From the IMG/VR virus record IMGVR_UViG_3300029258_001195, positions 1 to 41,051 of that record: a stretch of 41,051 nucleotides of DNA, one strand, 5' to 3'. Source of the stretch: a virus. Below, piece after piece: positions 1-9,200 of this stretch. Made by a program: the position numbers and the translations under genes. Positions within the stretch are counted from its first letter, which is position 1. The number at the start of each line of letters is the position of its first letter. Below the pieces are notes generated by a model. It was given only the letters and a program-made list of their open reading frames with translations. It was not told the origin of the DNA and ran no database searches.

Positions 1-76
1 GAGGATCGGCGTTTCGCTAGTGCCAGGGCCGTGCGTTGGGTTTACACGGCCGACCGCCGGCGGCACGCTCGAGGGC

Positions 77-1441
77 ATGAGCGATCCCGACACCACCGCG
101 GCCGACGTCTCCGTCAAGCTCGCGAAGCGCATCGAGTTCCGGACCCTCGACGAGCTCGTCCCGTACGACAACAACCCGCGGACGCACCCGAAGCGCCAGC
201 TCGAGCAGCTCGCCGCGAGCATCCTCCGGTTCGGATTCGTGAACCCGATCCTCGTCTCGGGCGGCAAGATCCGCGCCGGCCACGGCCGTCTCGCCGCCGC
301 GCGCATGATCGAGGACGACAACCCGGGGACGTTCCCCGACGGGCTCCCGGTCGTCGAGCTCGACCACCTGTCGGAGACCGAGGCGCGCGCGTACCTCGTC
401 GCCGACAACCGGCTGGCCGAGCTCTCGGGGTGGGACGAGGAGGCGCTCGAGACCGAGCTCCGCGAGCTCGAGGCGATCGGGTCCGAGAGCGGCGACGCGC
501 TCGAGGGGCTCGGGTTCTCCGAGGGCGAGCTCGAGCGGATCCTGTCGGTAGACATTCCGGGACAGGAAGGCGGTGGGGGCGGTGGCGCCGGTGGGCTCGA
601 CGACCTCGACGCGCTCGAGGAACCGGACGAGGCGACCGCGAAGCTCGGCGACGTTTGGCGGTGCGGCGACCACGTCGTGGTGTGCGGCGACTCGCTCGAC
701 GACGCGACGATCCGCGGAGCGATCGACGGGAAGCGGCTCGCGCTCGTTGTGACCGATCCGCCGTACGCGATCTACGGGAGCTCGACCGGAGTGGGCGCCG
801 ACGTCGCCGACGATCGGATGGTGCGGCCGTTCTTCAAGAAGGTGCTCAAGCTCGCCGACCGCGTCCTCGAGTGGTTCGGGCACGCGTACGTGTTCTGCGA
901 TTGGCGCTCGTGGCCGGCGTGGCACGAGTGCTCCCGGTCGGTCGCGACCCTCGAGGTCAAGAACGTCCTGGTGTGGGACAAGAAGAACAGCGGGCTCGGG
1001 TCGAACTACGCGAACGGGTACGAGCTCGCCGGGTTCCTCCACCGGATCCCGCCGAAGGAGCACGTCTTCAAGAAGACCGCGACGGGGATCCGCTCCGTCC
1101 ACGCGTCAAACGTGCTGCGGTTCGGGCGCACCGGACAGGGCGCCGGGTTCGAGGCGGACCACGAGGACCGCGAGCGGTTCCACAACGCGCAGAAACCGGT
1201 GGACCTCCTCCGCGAGCTCCTCCGGAATTCGAGCGACCACGGCCAGCGCGTGTTCGACCCGTTCCTCGGGAGCGGCTCGACGCTGATCGCCGCCGAGCTC
1301 GAGGAGCGCCGGTGCGTCGGGATCGAGATCGAGCCGCGCCGCGTGGACGTCTCGATCGCGCGGTGGGAGCGGCTCACCGGTCGGAAGGCCGAGCTCGTCG
1401 CCGAGCTCGAGGAGAGCGACGCCGAGGAGGACGCGGAGTGA
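77..1441 (+). CDS. ParB-like nuclease domain fused to DNA (adenine) methyltransferase
   Basis: Probable DNA-modifying protein that protects phage DNA or marks it. Residues about 15-110 form a ParB/Srx-type domain, with the typical opening around NNPRTHPKRQ and the GHGRLAAARM helix. After a Gly-rich linker near residue 180 comes a methyltransferase with DPPY at 227-230 (motif IV) and DPFLGSGS near 394-401 (motif I). The order IV then I is that of the beta class, and DPPY favours N6-adenine. No restriction partner is visible, so it is probably a solitary methylase. Such ParB-methylase fusions are common next to phage terminase genes, as here. I chose the ATG at 77, which starts the conserved part; an upstream ATG at 20 adds 19 unconvincing residues. 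Confidence 0.85.
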   Translation: MSDPDTTAADVSVKLAKRIEFRTLDELVPYDNNPRTHPKRQLEQLAASILRFGFVNPILVSGGKIRAGHGRLAAARMIEDDNPGTFPDGLPVVELDHLSETEARAYLVADNRLAELSGWDEEALETELRELEAIGSESGDALEGLGFSEGELERILSVDIPGQEGGGGGGAGGLDDLDALEEPDEATAKLGDVWRCGDHVVVCGDSLDDATIRGAIDGKRLALVVTDPPYAIYGSSTGVGADVADDRMVRPFFKKVLKLADRVLEWFGHAYVFCDWRSWPAWHECSRSVATLEVKNVLVWDKKNSGLGSNYANGYELAGFLHRIPPKEHVFKKTATGIRSVHASNVLRFGRTGQGAGFEADHEDRERFHNAQKPVDLLRELLRNSSDHGQRVFDPFLGSGSTLIAAELEERRCVGIEIEPRRVDVSIARWERLTGRKAELVAELEESDAEEDAE

Positions 1442-1629
1442 CCGTCCACGAACAGGCCGAGACGACCACCGAGCTCGCCGAGCTCGCCGCCGCCTACCGC
1501 AACTGCCACGCCGTCCTCGTCCACGTCCAGGCGTACCTGAACGGCGAGGTCTCCGAGGACGCGGCCGGGATCGTCGCCGAGCGGATCGACTCCGCGCTCG
1601 AGCGCGTCGAACGCGCGGAGGAGGCGTGA
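1438..1629 (+). CDS. Small hypothetical protein
   Basis: A 63-residue acidic, Ala/Glu-rich and probably all-helical protein. It starts at a GTG that overlaps the stop of the methylase gene (GTGA), and its stop overlaps the ATG of the next gene, so it is translationally coupled on both sides. No family is recognised. The tight packing and normal codon use support it as a real gene; function unknown. Confidence 0.6.
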   Translation: MTVHEQAETTTELAELAAAYRNCHAVLVHVQAYLNGEVSEDAAGIVAERIDSALERVERAEEA

Positions 1630-1865
1630 TGCAACCCGCCGACGCCATCCTGATCGCGGCCGCGGTCGTCGCGGTGTGCTCCACCGCCGCGTTCCTCGCC
1701 GGGTTCCACCTGCAGCGGTCTCACGCCGAGCGCGCGGTCTGGCAAGACCACGGCGTCGCCGAGCTCCGGAAATGCGCGCTCGTCGCGCGGATCCGGTCCT
1801 GTCCGGTGGAGTGGGTCGTGGAGGAACGCGACGCGCTCCGCTCCGCCGATGGCGAAGAAGCGTAA
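1629..1865 (+). CDS. Small membrane-anchored hypothetical protein
   Basis: A 78-residue protein with one N-terminal transmembrane segment (about residues 5-25, rich in Ala, Val and Leu) followed by a charged, helical cytoplasmic-type tail. The start ATG overlaps the preceding stop (TGATG), with a purine-rich stretch upstream. The 3' end overlaps the small terminase gene by 17 nt. No family recognised. An anchored helper or Rz-like role is possible but not shown. Confidence 0.55.
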   Translation: MQPADAILIAAAVVAVCSTAAFLAGFHLQRSHAERAVWQDHGVAELRKCALVARIRSCPVEWVVEERDALRSADGEEA

Positions 1866-2460
1866 GAAGAAGACCGCGAACCGAGACGCCGGACGCGAGC
1901 TCGTCGGGCTCCGGGAGTTCGCGCGCCGCCGCGGCGTCTCCGCCACGGCCGTGTCGAAGGCGATCGCGACCGGGCGGATCCGGAGCGCGTCGAAGGTCGG
2001 GCGGACCTGGCGGATCGACGTCGAGCGCGCGAACGCCGAGTGGGACGCGAACAGCAACCCCGCGAAGCAACGGCCGCCCGAGACGAGCGTGCCGCGCCGC
2101 CACCGCCAGGCGGGGCTGTTCGGCGAGGACGAGGACGAGGGGCCGCCGCTCGCGCCCGGCCAGGGCGACGGCCCGCTCGGGCCGAACATGCAACGGTCCC
2201 AAGCGATCAAGCTCGCGTGCCAGGCGCAGCTCGCGCGGCTCGAGTTCGAGGAGAAGGCCGGCCGGCTCGTGCGGAAGGACCAGGTCACGCTCGAGGCGTT
2301 CCGGCTCTACCGCGGGCTCCGCGACGCGCTCCTCCGGATTCCGGACCGGCTGTCCGCCGAGCTCGCCGCCGCCACCGAGGAGAGCCTCGTGCACGAGCGG
2401 CTCCGCCTCGAGATCGTTGACGCGCTCGAGGAGCTCCGCCGCGTCGCGGTGAGCGACTGA
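1849..2460 (+). CDS. Terminase small subunit (Nu1-like)
   Basis: A 203-residue DNA-packaging recognition subunit. The very basic start (KKRKKK) is followed at about residues 18-60 by a helix-turn-helix (FARRRGVSATAVSKAIATGR), as in the lambda Nu1/terS class that binds the packaging site. An acidic linker at about 85-105 leads to a helical C-terminal half (about 115-200), expected to oligomerise and contact the large subunit. Position directly upstream of, and overlapping, the large terminase gene supports the call. Sequence-specific binding to a cos or pac site is inferred from the family. Confidence 0.75.
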   Translation: MAKKRKKKTANRDAGRELVGLREFARRRGVSATAVSKAIATGRIRSASKVGRTWRIDVERANAEWDANSNPAKQRPPETSVPRRHRQAGLFGEDEDEGPPLAPGQGDGPLGPNMQRSQAIKLACQAQLARLEFEEKAGRLVRKDQVTLEAFRLYRGLRDALLRIPDRLSAELAAATEESLVHERLRLEIVDALEELRRVAVSD

Positions 2461-4388
2461 TGGACCACGGAGGCGAGGTCTACCGGAACGCCGCGTTCGC
2501 CGCGATGGAGCCCGACCCGGTCCTGACCGTTTCGGAATGGGCCGACGCCGAGCGGATGCTCTCGAGCCGGTCGTCGAACGAGCCGGGCCGGTGGCGCACC
2601 GCGCGGACCCCGTACCTCCGCGAGCCGATGGACGCTCTCTCGGCGACCTCGCGCGTCCGGTCCGTCGTGTTCATGAAGGGTGCGCAGATCGGCGCGACCG
2701 AGATGGGCAACAACTGGATCGGGTACTCGATCGCCCACGACCCGTGCCCGATGCTCGCGATTCTCCCGACCGTCGAGCTCGCGAAGCGGGGGAGCCGCCA
2801 GCGACTCGACCCGATGATCGCCGACTCGCCGGCGCTCGCGCGCAAGGTCTCGGATAAGCGGTCGCGCGACTCCGGGAACACGGTCCTCTCGAAAGAGTTT
2901 CCCGGCGGGATCCTCGTGCTCACCGGCGCGAATTCGGCGGTGGGTCTCCGCTCGATGCCAGCGCGGAAGGTGTTCGCCGACGAGCTCGACGCGTGGCCGG
3001 GTGACGTGGACGGCGAGGGCGACCCCGAGCTCATCGCCGAGCGCGCGATCCGGACCGCCGGCGGCCGCGCCAAGATCCTCAAGGTCTCGACGCCGACGAT
3101 CGCCGGCCGCTCGAGGATCGAGGTCGCCTACGACGCGAGCGACCGCCGGCGGTTCCACGTTCCGTGCCCGGAGTGTGGGGGGCTCCAGGTTCTCGTCTGG
3201 CGCAACGTCCGATGGGACCAGGGCGACCCGAGCTCCGTGGTCTACGCGTGCGAGCATTGCGGCGCCGCGATCGAGGAGTTCAAGAAGACCGAGATGCTCG
3301 AGGCCGGCGAGTGGATCCCGGAGGTCCCCGAGCTCTCGGACGTCGCGCGCGGCTACCACCTCTCGAGCCTCTACTCGCCGGTCGGGTGGTTCTCGTGGAA
3401 GGAAGCCGCGGCCATGTTCCAGGCCGCCGCCAAGAACCAGGACAAGCTCCGCGTGTTCGTGAACACGGTCCTGGGCGAGACGTTCGCGGAGAAGGGCGAG
3501 GCCCCGCCGTGGGAGCAGCTCTACAACCGCCGCGAGGAGTGGCGGAGCGGCGAGGTCCCAAGCGACCGCGCGGTGTTCCTGACGATGGGGGTCGATGTCC
3601 AGCACGACTACCTGCAGGGCGAGGTCGTCGCGTGGGGCCGGGAGTTCGAGACGTGGAGCGTGGATGCTCCGATCTTCTCGGGCGACACCGCGACCGACGG
3701 ACCGTGGGACGAGCTCGAGCGATACCTGCAGCGGACGTTCCCGCGCGAGGACGGCGTCGAGCTCCAGATCCTCCGCGCCGCGATCGACTCCGGGGACCAG
3801 ACCCAGGAGGTCTACCGCCGGGTCCGCGGGATGCGTCGGCCCGACCTCGTCATGGCGATCAAGGGCGACGAGGGGAAGCCGCAGCTCCTCTCGATCCCGC
3901 GCGCGGTGGACGTCACCTACGCCGGCCGCAAGGTCGCGCGCGGTCTCCAGCTCTGGCGCGTCGGTACTGATCTAGCGAAGGGGCAGCTGTACGGGTGGCT
4001 CCGCCAGGAGCAACCGACCGATCCCGACGAGGACGGATGGCCGACGGGGTGGGCGCACTTCCCGAACGACCGCGAGCAGGAGTGGTTCCAGCAGCTCACC
4101 GCCGAGCAGCTTGTCCCCCGAATCGTCCGCGGCTACCGTCGATACGTCTGGGAGAAGACCCGGGACAGGAACGAGGCGCTCGACTGCCGCGTCTACGCTC
4201 GAGCGGCCGCCGCCTCGATCGGGATCGACCGTATGACCGACGACGATTGGGACCAGCTCGAGAGCAACCTGCCGGCCGCCGGCGCCCCGAAGCCCGAGAC
4301 CCCGAAGCGGGGCCGCTCGAGCCGAGAGCGTGGCACCGGGAAGCGTCTCGGCTACCTTGACCGACGACGCCGCCAGCGCGGCCGGTGA
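2460..4388 (+). CDS. Terminase large subunit, GpA family
   Basis: A 642-residue packaging ATPase/nuclease. The N-terminal ATPase has a Walker-A-like KGAQIGATE near residues 71-79 and a Walker-B-like VFADELDAWP near 171-180. Two CxxC pairs, C236/C239 and C264/C267, form the zinc-binding insert typical of GpA terminases. The nuclease half begins near GVDVQHDYLQGE (about 376), with the expected metal-binding aspartate. Length matches lambda gpA (about 640). The ATG overlaps the small-subunit stop. A gpA-type terminase usually cuts at cos sites, so this phage probably has cohesive ends, although no cos site could be identified here. Confidence 0.95.
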   Translation: MDHGGEVYRNAAFAAMEPDPVLTVSEWADAERMLSSRSSNEPGRWRTARTPYLREPMDALSATSRVRSVVFMKGAQIGATEMGNNWIGYSIAHDPCPMLAILPTVELAKRGSRQRLDPMIADSPALARKVSDKRSRDSGNTVLSKEFPGGILVLTGANSAVGLRSMPARKVFADELDAWPGDVDGEGDPELIAERAIRTAGGRAKILKVSTPTIAGRSRIEVAYDASDRRRFHVPCPECGGLQVLVWRNVRWDQGDPSSVVYACEHCGAAIEEFKKTEMLEAGEWIPEVPELSDVARGYHLSSLYSPVGWFSWKEAAAMFQAAAKNQDKLRVFVNTVLGETFAEKGEAPPWEQLYNRREEWRSGEVPSDRAVFLTMGVDVQHDYLQGEVVAWGREFETWSVDAPIFSGDTATDGPWDELERYLQRTFPREDGVELQILRAAIDSGDQTQEVYRRVRGMRRPDLVMAIKGDEGKPQLLSIPRAVDVTYAGRKVARGLQLWRVGTDLAKGQLYGWLRQEQPTDPDEDGWPTGWAHFPNDREQEWFQQLTAEQLVPRIVRGYRRYVWEKTRDRNEALDCRVYARAAAASIGIDRMTDDDWDQLESNLPAAGAPKPETPKRGRSSRERGTGKRLGYLDRRRRQRGR

Positions 4389-4394
4389 GACGAG

Positions 4395-4613
4395 ATGGCC
4401 TACACCCAACAGCAGCTCGACGACCTCGAGGCCGCGATCGCCGAGGGCGCGCTCGAGGTCCAGTACGAGGACCGGCGCGTCCGCTACCGGAGCCTCGAGC
4501 AGATGGAGGCCGTCCGGGCGAAGCTCCGCGCGGCGCTCGGGCACACGAGCTCGGGGCCGAAGCGCATCCTCTCGAGCCCGTCCAAGTTCGGCCACACGAG
4601 CGGGGGCCACTAG
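4395..4613 (+). CDS. gpW-like head-tail joining protein
   Basis: A 72-residue protein between terminase and portal, the position and size of lambda gpW. The pattern of an N-terminal helix (QQQLDDLEAAIAEGA), a short strand pair (EVQYEDRRVRYR) and a second helix (SLEQMEAVRAKLRAAL) matches the gpW fold. In lambda, gpW plugs the portal and prepares the head for tail attachment. The C-terminal 20 residues are Gly/Ser-rich and probably disordered. Confidence 0.75.
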   Translation: MAYTQQQLDDLEAAIAEGALEVQYEDRRVRYRSLEQMEAVRAKLRAALGHTSSGPKRILSSPSKFGHTSGGH

Positions 4614-4614
4614 C

Positions 4615-6270
4615 GTGGGGCTCGCCGAGCGGATCGACCGCGCGATCCTGACCGTCGCGCCGGCGTGGGCCGAGTCGCGAGCTCGCGCCCGCGCGCGCGT
4701 CGAGGGTCTCGAGCTCGTCCGAGCTCGGATCGAGGCCCGGGCCGGCCGCGGCCGCCGGGGAGCTCGAGCGTTCGACGCCGCGACCAAGGACCGCCGGACC
4801 TCCGGATGGCTCGCGCCGTCCACGAGCGCGAACGCCGAAACCCGGGGCCACCTGGCGACGATCCGGAACCGCGCCCGCGAGCTCCGCCGGAACAGCGCGT
4901 GGGCGAGCAAGGCCGAGCGCATCCTGACCGCCCGGACGATCGGCGCCGGGTTCCAGCCGAAGCCGCGCACCGACGACGAGGGGCTCCGGAACGCGTGGCT
5001 CGAGCTCTGGCGCGAGTGGTCGGAGGACCCCCGCCAGATCGACGCCGACGGGCTCCTCGACTTCGCGGGGCTCCAGAACCTCGTAATGGGCAACGTAGTC
5101 GGAGCCGGGGAGGTTCTCGCGCGCCGGCGTCGCCGCCGCCCGAATGACCCGCTCGCGGTCCCGATGCAGATCCAGCTCCTCGAGGCCGACCACCTCGACG
5201 AGTCGCGCGACCTGTTCCGCAACCCCGAGGCCGGCGCTCGCGTCGTCCAGGGGGTCGAGTTCAACGGCCGCGGCCAGCGCGTCGCGTACCACCTGTGGCG
5301 CGACCACCCCGGCGACATCCTCACGACCGCGCCGCTCGCGCAGTCGGTTCGCGTCCCCGCGCGCGACATCGCCCACGTATTCCACGTCCTCCGCGTCGGC
5401 CAGGCGCGCGGGATCCCGTGGGGCGCGCCGGTGTTCCTCCGCCTCAAGGACTACGACGGGTTCGTCGATGCGGAGATGCTCAAGCAGGAGATCGCCGCGA
5501 CGTTCGTCGGGTTCGTCCACGACGCGGTCGCTCCGGACGAGGCCGGCCCGCTCGGGCGGCGCCTCGACGACCAGAACGGCGACGAGGTCAACCAGTTCGA
5601 GCCGGGCACCTGGCAACGCCTCAACGCCGGCGAGTCGATCACCTTCGGGAAGCCCGAAGCGTTCGACGCGCTCGAGGACTACGCGACGCTCACGCTCCGA
5701 GAGGTCGCGGCCGGGTACGGGCTCACCTACGAGGGGCTCTCGGGCGACTACTCCAAGGTCAACTTCACCAGCGGCCGGATGGGGTGGCTCGAGAACGACG
5801 CCGAGGTCGCGATCTGGCGCCGGTGCATGGTCATCCCGATGTTCTGCCGCCCGGTCTGGACGTGGTTCGTCGAGGCGGCCGTCGCCTCGGGAGCGTTCCG
5901 CGAGAGCCAGGCCGTGCAGGCGTCGTGGACCCCGCCGCGGCGGGAGATGCTCGACCCGGTGCGGGAGACGAACGCCGCGATCGCGCAGGTCCAGGCCGGG
6001 TTCCTCTCGCTCTCCGAGGCGGCCCGCCAGACCGGGCGGACCCGAGACGAGATCCTCCGCGAGCTCGCCGAGGACCGCGAGGAAGCCGAGCGGCTCGGGC
6101 TGGCACTGTCGGTGTTCTCGGGCTCGAGCTCGGGCCAGGCCGACGGCTCGCTCGAGGGCGGCCAGGACGACCCCGACGACGATCCCGCCGGCGAGCCGGA
6201 CCCCCGCGACCCGTCCACCGAGCAGGACGACGGGGAGCCCGAGCTCGACGAGGATTCCGAGGCCGCTTGA
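4615..6270 (+). CDS. Portal protein, lambda family
   Basis: A 551-residue protein expected to form the dodecameric portal at one head vertex. Recognisable lambda gpB-family blocks are NSAWASKAERILTARTIG near 93-110, LLEADHLDESRD near 188-199, FHVLRVGQARGIPW near 257-271 and the segment around GLSGDYSKVNFTS near 373-386. The C-terminal 50 residues are an acidic low-complexity tail. The start is a GTG one base after the gpW-like stop. The basic, Arg-rich first 50 residues are more variable than the rest, as usual in this family. Confidence 0.93.
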   Translation: MGLAERIDRAILTVAPAWAESRARARARVEGLELVRARIEARAGRGRRGARAFDAATKDRRTSGWLAPSTSANAETRGHLATIRNRARELRRNSAWASKAERILTARTIGAGFQPKPRTDDEGLRNAWLELWREWSEDPRQIDADGLLDFAGLQNLVMGNVVGAGEVLARRRRRRPNDPLAVPMQIQLLEADHLDESRDLFRNPEAGARVVQGVEFNGRGQRVAYHLWRDHPGDILTTAPLAQSVRVPARDIAHVFHVLRVGQARGIPWGAPVFLRLKDYDGFVDAEMLKQEIAATFVGFVHDAVAPDEAGPLGRRLDDQNGDEVNQFEPGTWQRLNAGESITFGKPEAFDALEDYATLTLREVAAGYGLTYEGLSGDYSKVNFTSGRMGWLENDAEVAIWRRCMVIPMFCRPVWTWFVEAAVASGAFRESQAVQASWTPPRREMLDPVRETNAAIAQVQAGFLSLSEAARQTGRTRDEILRELAEDREEAERLGLALSVFSGSSSGQADGSLEGGQDDPDDDPAGEPDPRDPSTEQDDGEPELDEDSEAA

Positions 6271-6302
6271 CTCGAGGCCGCCCGGGCGTTCGTCTTGAGC
6301 CC

Positions 6303-8378
6303 GTGAGAACCCTCGAGCTCCAGCAGCCTCGGCTCCAGTTCCGCGCGCTCGTCGCGCCGGACTCGTTCAACCCCGACGACCTCTCGTTCGAGGTCGTCTG
6401 GGCGACCGAGCGCGCGGTGTTCCGCGTGGACGAATTCGAGGGCTCGTTCGACGAGGTTCTCGGGCTCACCCCCGAGGAGGTCCGACTCGACCGCCTCAAC
6501 GCCGGCGCCCCGCTCCTCGACTCGCACCGCCAGTTCGGGCTCGAGAACCAGATCGGGGTCGTCGTCGAGGGCTCGGCCCGAGTGGACGGCACGCGCGGCA
6601 CCGCCCGCGTTCGGCTCCTCGACCACCCGTCGAACGAGCGCACGATCGCCGGCGTCCGCGACGGCGTGTTCTCCAACGTGTCCGTGGGGTTCCAGGTCTA
6701 CCGGTTCCGTGACGTCACGGAACGCGGCGACGAGCGGCGCGTCCTCCGGGCCGTCGATTGGGAACCTCACGAGCTAACCCTCCTTCCCGTTCCCGCAGAT
6801 TTCGACGCCGGCGCGCGCTCGAGGTCCGGGGACGTACCCACCTGCCTCGTCGAGCTCGAGGCGCACCCGACGAAAGCCAACATGGACCCCGAAGAAACGA
6901 CCACGACCCCGGACACCGGGGACACCCCGACCGAGACCCGCGGCGCGGGGCCGGCTCCGGCGCCGGCCGTCGAGCCGACCGGGGAGACCACGCCGGCGCC
7001 GACCTCGAGCGCGCATCGTGACGACGTCGACCTCGACGCCGTCCGTGCCGAGGCCGCTACCACCGAGCGCGACCGCGTCGCGACGATCACCCGCACGGCC
7101 GCGAGCCTCGGGATCGGCGCCGGCGACCAGCTCGTCCGCGGGCTGATCGAGGAGGGCACGCCGCTCGACGGCGACCAGGGGGCTCGAGCTCGCCTGCTCC
7201 AGCGCGCCGCGCTGGCCGACGAGGAGCTCGAGACCCGCGGCGCGAACCGTGTCACGGTCGGCCGCGACGAGGGCGAGAAGACCGTCGCCGGTATCGAGGG
7301 CGCGCTCCTGGCGCGCTGTTCGTACCGCGAGCTCGACCCCGAGACCGGCTTCCACACCAAACCGGTGCAGCTCGACGACGCCGCGCGCAGCTTCAGCGCG
7401 CTCCGCGTCCTCGACCTGGCCAAGCACGTCATGCGCGCGCACGGCCAGCACCGCGTGGACCGGATGCCCGACCACGAGGTCGCGAAGCTCGCGCTCCGTG
7501 GTCTCGGGGCGTCGACCTCGGACTTCCCGAACCTCCTCGCCAACGTCGGCGCGAAGCGCCTGCAGATGGGGTTCGCGAACGAGCCGCGTACGTTCCTCCC
7601 GCTCGTCTCGTTCACGCGCGTCGCGCAGGACTTCAAGACGATGAGCTCCCCGGCGTTCGGCGGCGGTCCGTCGCTCGCGGAGATCGAGGAGCTCGGCGCC
7701 TACACGATGACCGCGCTCGGCGAGCGTGGTGAGACCTACCAGGTCAAGAAGTACGGTCGGATCTGGGGGTACTCGTGGGAGGCGATGCTGAACGACGACC
7801 TGTCGGCGTTCGACCGCGTCCCCGCGCAGATGGGCGCCAACGCCTCGCGCGTCGAGAGCGACGCCGTCTGGACCGACCTCATCATCGGGAACGTGGTCAT
7901 GGGGGACGGCGTCGCGCTGTTCAACAACGCGAACCACGCGAACGACGAGGCCGGCTCCACGCCGATCGCGATCGCCGGGCTCGGCACGCTCCGCGAGAAG
8001 ATGCGGATCCAGACCGGGATCGACGGCGAGCGGCTCAACCTGTTCCCGTCGAACCTCGTTGTCGGTCCGCGCGACGAGACCCTCGCGCAGCAGTTCACGA
8101 GCATGATCACGCCGGACAGCGGCGGCAACGTGAACCCGTTCCAGTCGGCGTTCCAGAACGTCATCGTCGAGAACCGCCTGCAGGCGTTCGACGGCTGGTA
8201 CATGGCGTCCGCCGCGACGCAGACCGAGACCCTCGAGGTCGCGCGCCTCGCCGGCATGGACGGCCCGTCGATCGAGACCCGGAACGGGTGGGACGTCGAT
8301 GGTGTGGAGGTCAAGGTGCGCCACGTCTTCGGCGCCATGATCCCCGAGTACCGCGGCTGGCAGCGCGCCGCCAACTAG
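6303..8378 (+). CDS. Prohead protease / major capsid protein fusion
   Basis: A 691-residue fusion. Residues about 1-180 are an HK97/Mu-type prohead serine protease, with the likely catalytic His75 in LLDSHRQ and Ser127 in NVSVGF, followed by the family block WEPHELTLLPVPAD. A Thr/Pro-rich linker (about 200-245) leads through a helical delta-like segment to a Mu gpT-like capsid domain (about 380-691), with marks such as GETYQVKKYGRIWGYSWE and ALFNNANHAN. Self-cleavage during maturation is expected. The start is uncertain: GTG 6303 is preferred, but TTG 6267 overlaps the portal stop and is in frame. The open frame upstream of these starts overlaps the portal gene and is not coding. Confidence 0.88.
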   Translation: MRTLELQQPRLQFRALVAPDSFNPDDLSFEVVWATERAVFRVDEFEGSFDEVLGLTPEEVRLDRLNAGAPLLDSHRQFGLENQIGVVVEGSARVDGTRGTARVRLLDHPSNERTIAGVRDGVFSNVSVGFQVYRFRDVTERGDERRVLRAVDWEPHELTLLPVPADFDAGARSRSGDVPTCLVELEAHPTKANMDPEETTTTPDTGDTPTETRGAGPAPAPAVEPTGETTPAPTSSAHRDDVDLDAVRAEAATTERDRVATITRTAASLGIGAGDQLVRGLIEEGTPLDGDQGARARLLQRAALADEELETRGANRVTVGRDEGEKTVAGIEGALLARCSYRELDPETGFHTKPVQLDDAARSFSALRVLDLAKHVMRAHGQHRVDRMPDHEVAKLALRGLGASTSDFPNLLANVGAKRLQMGFANEPRTFLPLVSFTRVAQDFKTMSSPAFGGGPSLAEIEELGAYTMTALGERGETYQVKKYGRIWGYSWEAMLNDDLSAFDRVPAQMGANASRVESDAVWTDLIIGNVVMGDGVALFNNANHANDEAGSTPIAIAGLGTLREKMRIQTGIDGERLNLFPSNLVVGPRDETLAQQFTSMITPDSGGNVNPFQSAFQNVIVENRLQAFDGWYMASAATQTETLEVARLAGMDGPSIETRNGWDVDGVEVKVRHVFGAMIPEYRGWQRAAN

Positions 8379-8390
8379 AACCGCACGACG

Positions 8391-8417
8391 GGCGGGGGAG
8401 CCTCGAGCTCCTCCGCC
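8391..8417 (+). terminator. Hairpin after the capsid gene
   Basis: Arms 8391-8401 and 8407-8417 pair over 11 bp with one G-U and a 5-nt loop, 12 nt after the capsid stop. There is no clear U tract, so it may act as a partial terminator or an mRNA stabiliser rather than a full stop. Confidence 0.5.
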
Positions 8418-8463
8418 GGTCCCGTTCCCCCGACACCCGAACCACGAACCACCGAACACCGCC

Positions 8464-8862
8464 ATGTCGCAATCGCTCATCCGCCAGAACGATCACCGCT
8501 CACTGAAAGCCGAGTTCGGCGTCGGTGGCGCGTCCGTCGGCGACGCTCTCCTGCTTCCCCTCGCCGCGACCGCGCGGACGTTCACGCTCGTCGCGGCCGA
8601 CGTCGCCGCGAACGAGGACGGCACGGTCCTCGTCGGTCCCCTGATCGTCGAGCTCCCCAAGGACGGCGCGATGGCGCTGGCGTTCCTCGAGGGGTGCCAC
8701 TGGGACATCGCCGACGCCGAGGTCCACAACGAGGCGAACATCTCCGCCGACTCGTTCCTGATCGGGCAATGCGTCACGCCGGGCGGTGCCACCGCCTCGG
8801 CGACGACGTGCCTCGTCCGACTCACGGGCGACCCGGCCGGCGTCAACAGCGCGACCGGCTGA
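8464..8862 (+). CDS. Putative capsid-associated (decoration) protein
   Basis: A 132-residue protein between the capsid gene and the head-tail connector genes, a usual place for a decoration or head-stabilising protein. It looks mainly beta-stranded with small residues (GGASVGDALLLPLAATARTF) and has no signal peptide or membrane segment. No family is recognised, so the call rests on position and size. The 5' leader is A/C-rich with no Shine-Dalgarno, unlike most genes here. Confidence 0.45.
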   Translation: MSQSLIRQNDHRSLKAEFGVGGASVGDALLLPLAATARTFTLVAADVAANEDGTVLVGPLIVELPKDGAMALAFLEGCHWDIADAEVHNEANISADSFLIGQCVTPGGATASATTCLVRLTGDPAGVNSATG

Positions 8863-8876
8863 TCGGAGAGCTCGGC

Positions 8877-9200
8877 GTGGGCTGGCGGGAGAAGGTCGCG
8901 AACGTCCAGGGCTCCGGGGTACGCACGTTCCCGGAGCCTTACGCCTACACGCCCGTCGGGGGCGCGCAGGTCACCGGACTGTCCGGCATCTTCCGCGAGG
9001 CCGCTGTCGAGGAGGAGCTCGGGATGGAGCGCGCGGTGGTGTCGCAACGCTACACGCTCGACGTGCGCCTCGCTGACATCCCGACTCCGCAACGCGGCGA
9101 CCTCGTCGAGCTCACGGACCGAGCTCGGACGTTCCAGGTAGACGACTCCGAGGAGGACGGCGAGGGGATGTCCAAGCTCCACCTCGTCGAGACGTCGTGA
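8877..9200 (+). CDS. Head-tail connector (gpFII-like)
   Basis: A 107-residue protein resembling lambda gpFII / phage head-tail adaptor proteins: a beta-rich C-terminal half with the pattern PTPQRGDLVELTDRARTFQV followed by a strand ending in KLHLVE. In lambda, gpFII caps the head and docks the tail. The start is a GTG at 8877 preceded by a good GGAGAG ribosome site at 8864-8869, which decides against the longer open frame. Its end overlaps the next gene by 4 nt. Confidence 0.6.
   Translation: MGWREKVANVQGSGVRTFPEPYAYTPVGGAQVTGLSGIFREAAVEEELGMERAVVSQRYTLDVRLADIPTPQRGDLVELTDRARTFQVDDSEEDGEGMSKLHLVETS

Noticed and set aside
5295-6266. N-terminal extension of the protease/capsid frame into the portal gene
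   Set aside because: The first part is Arg/Pro/Gly-rich shadow sequence overlapping the portal gene; family similarity begins only after about 6303.
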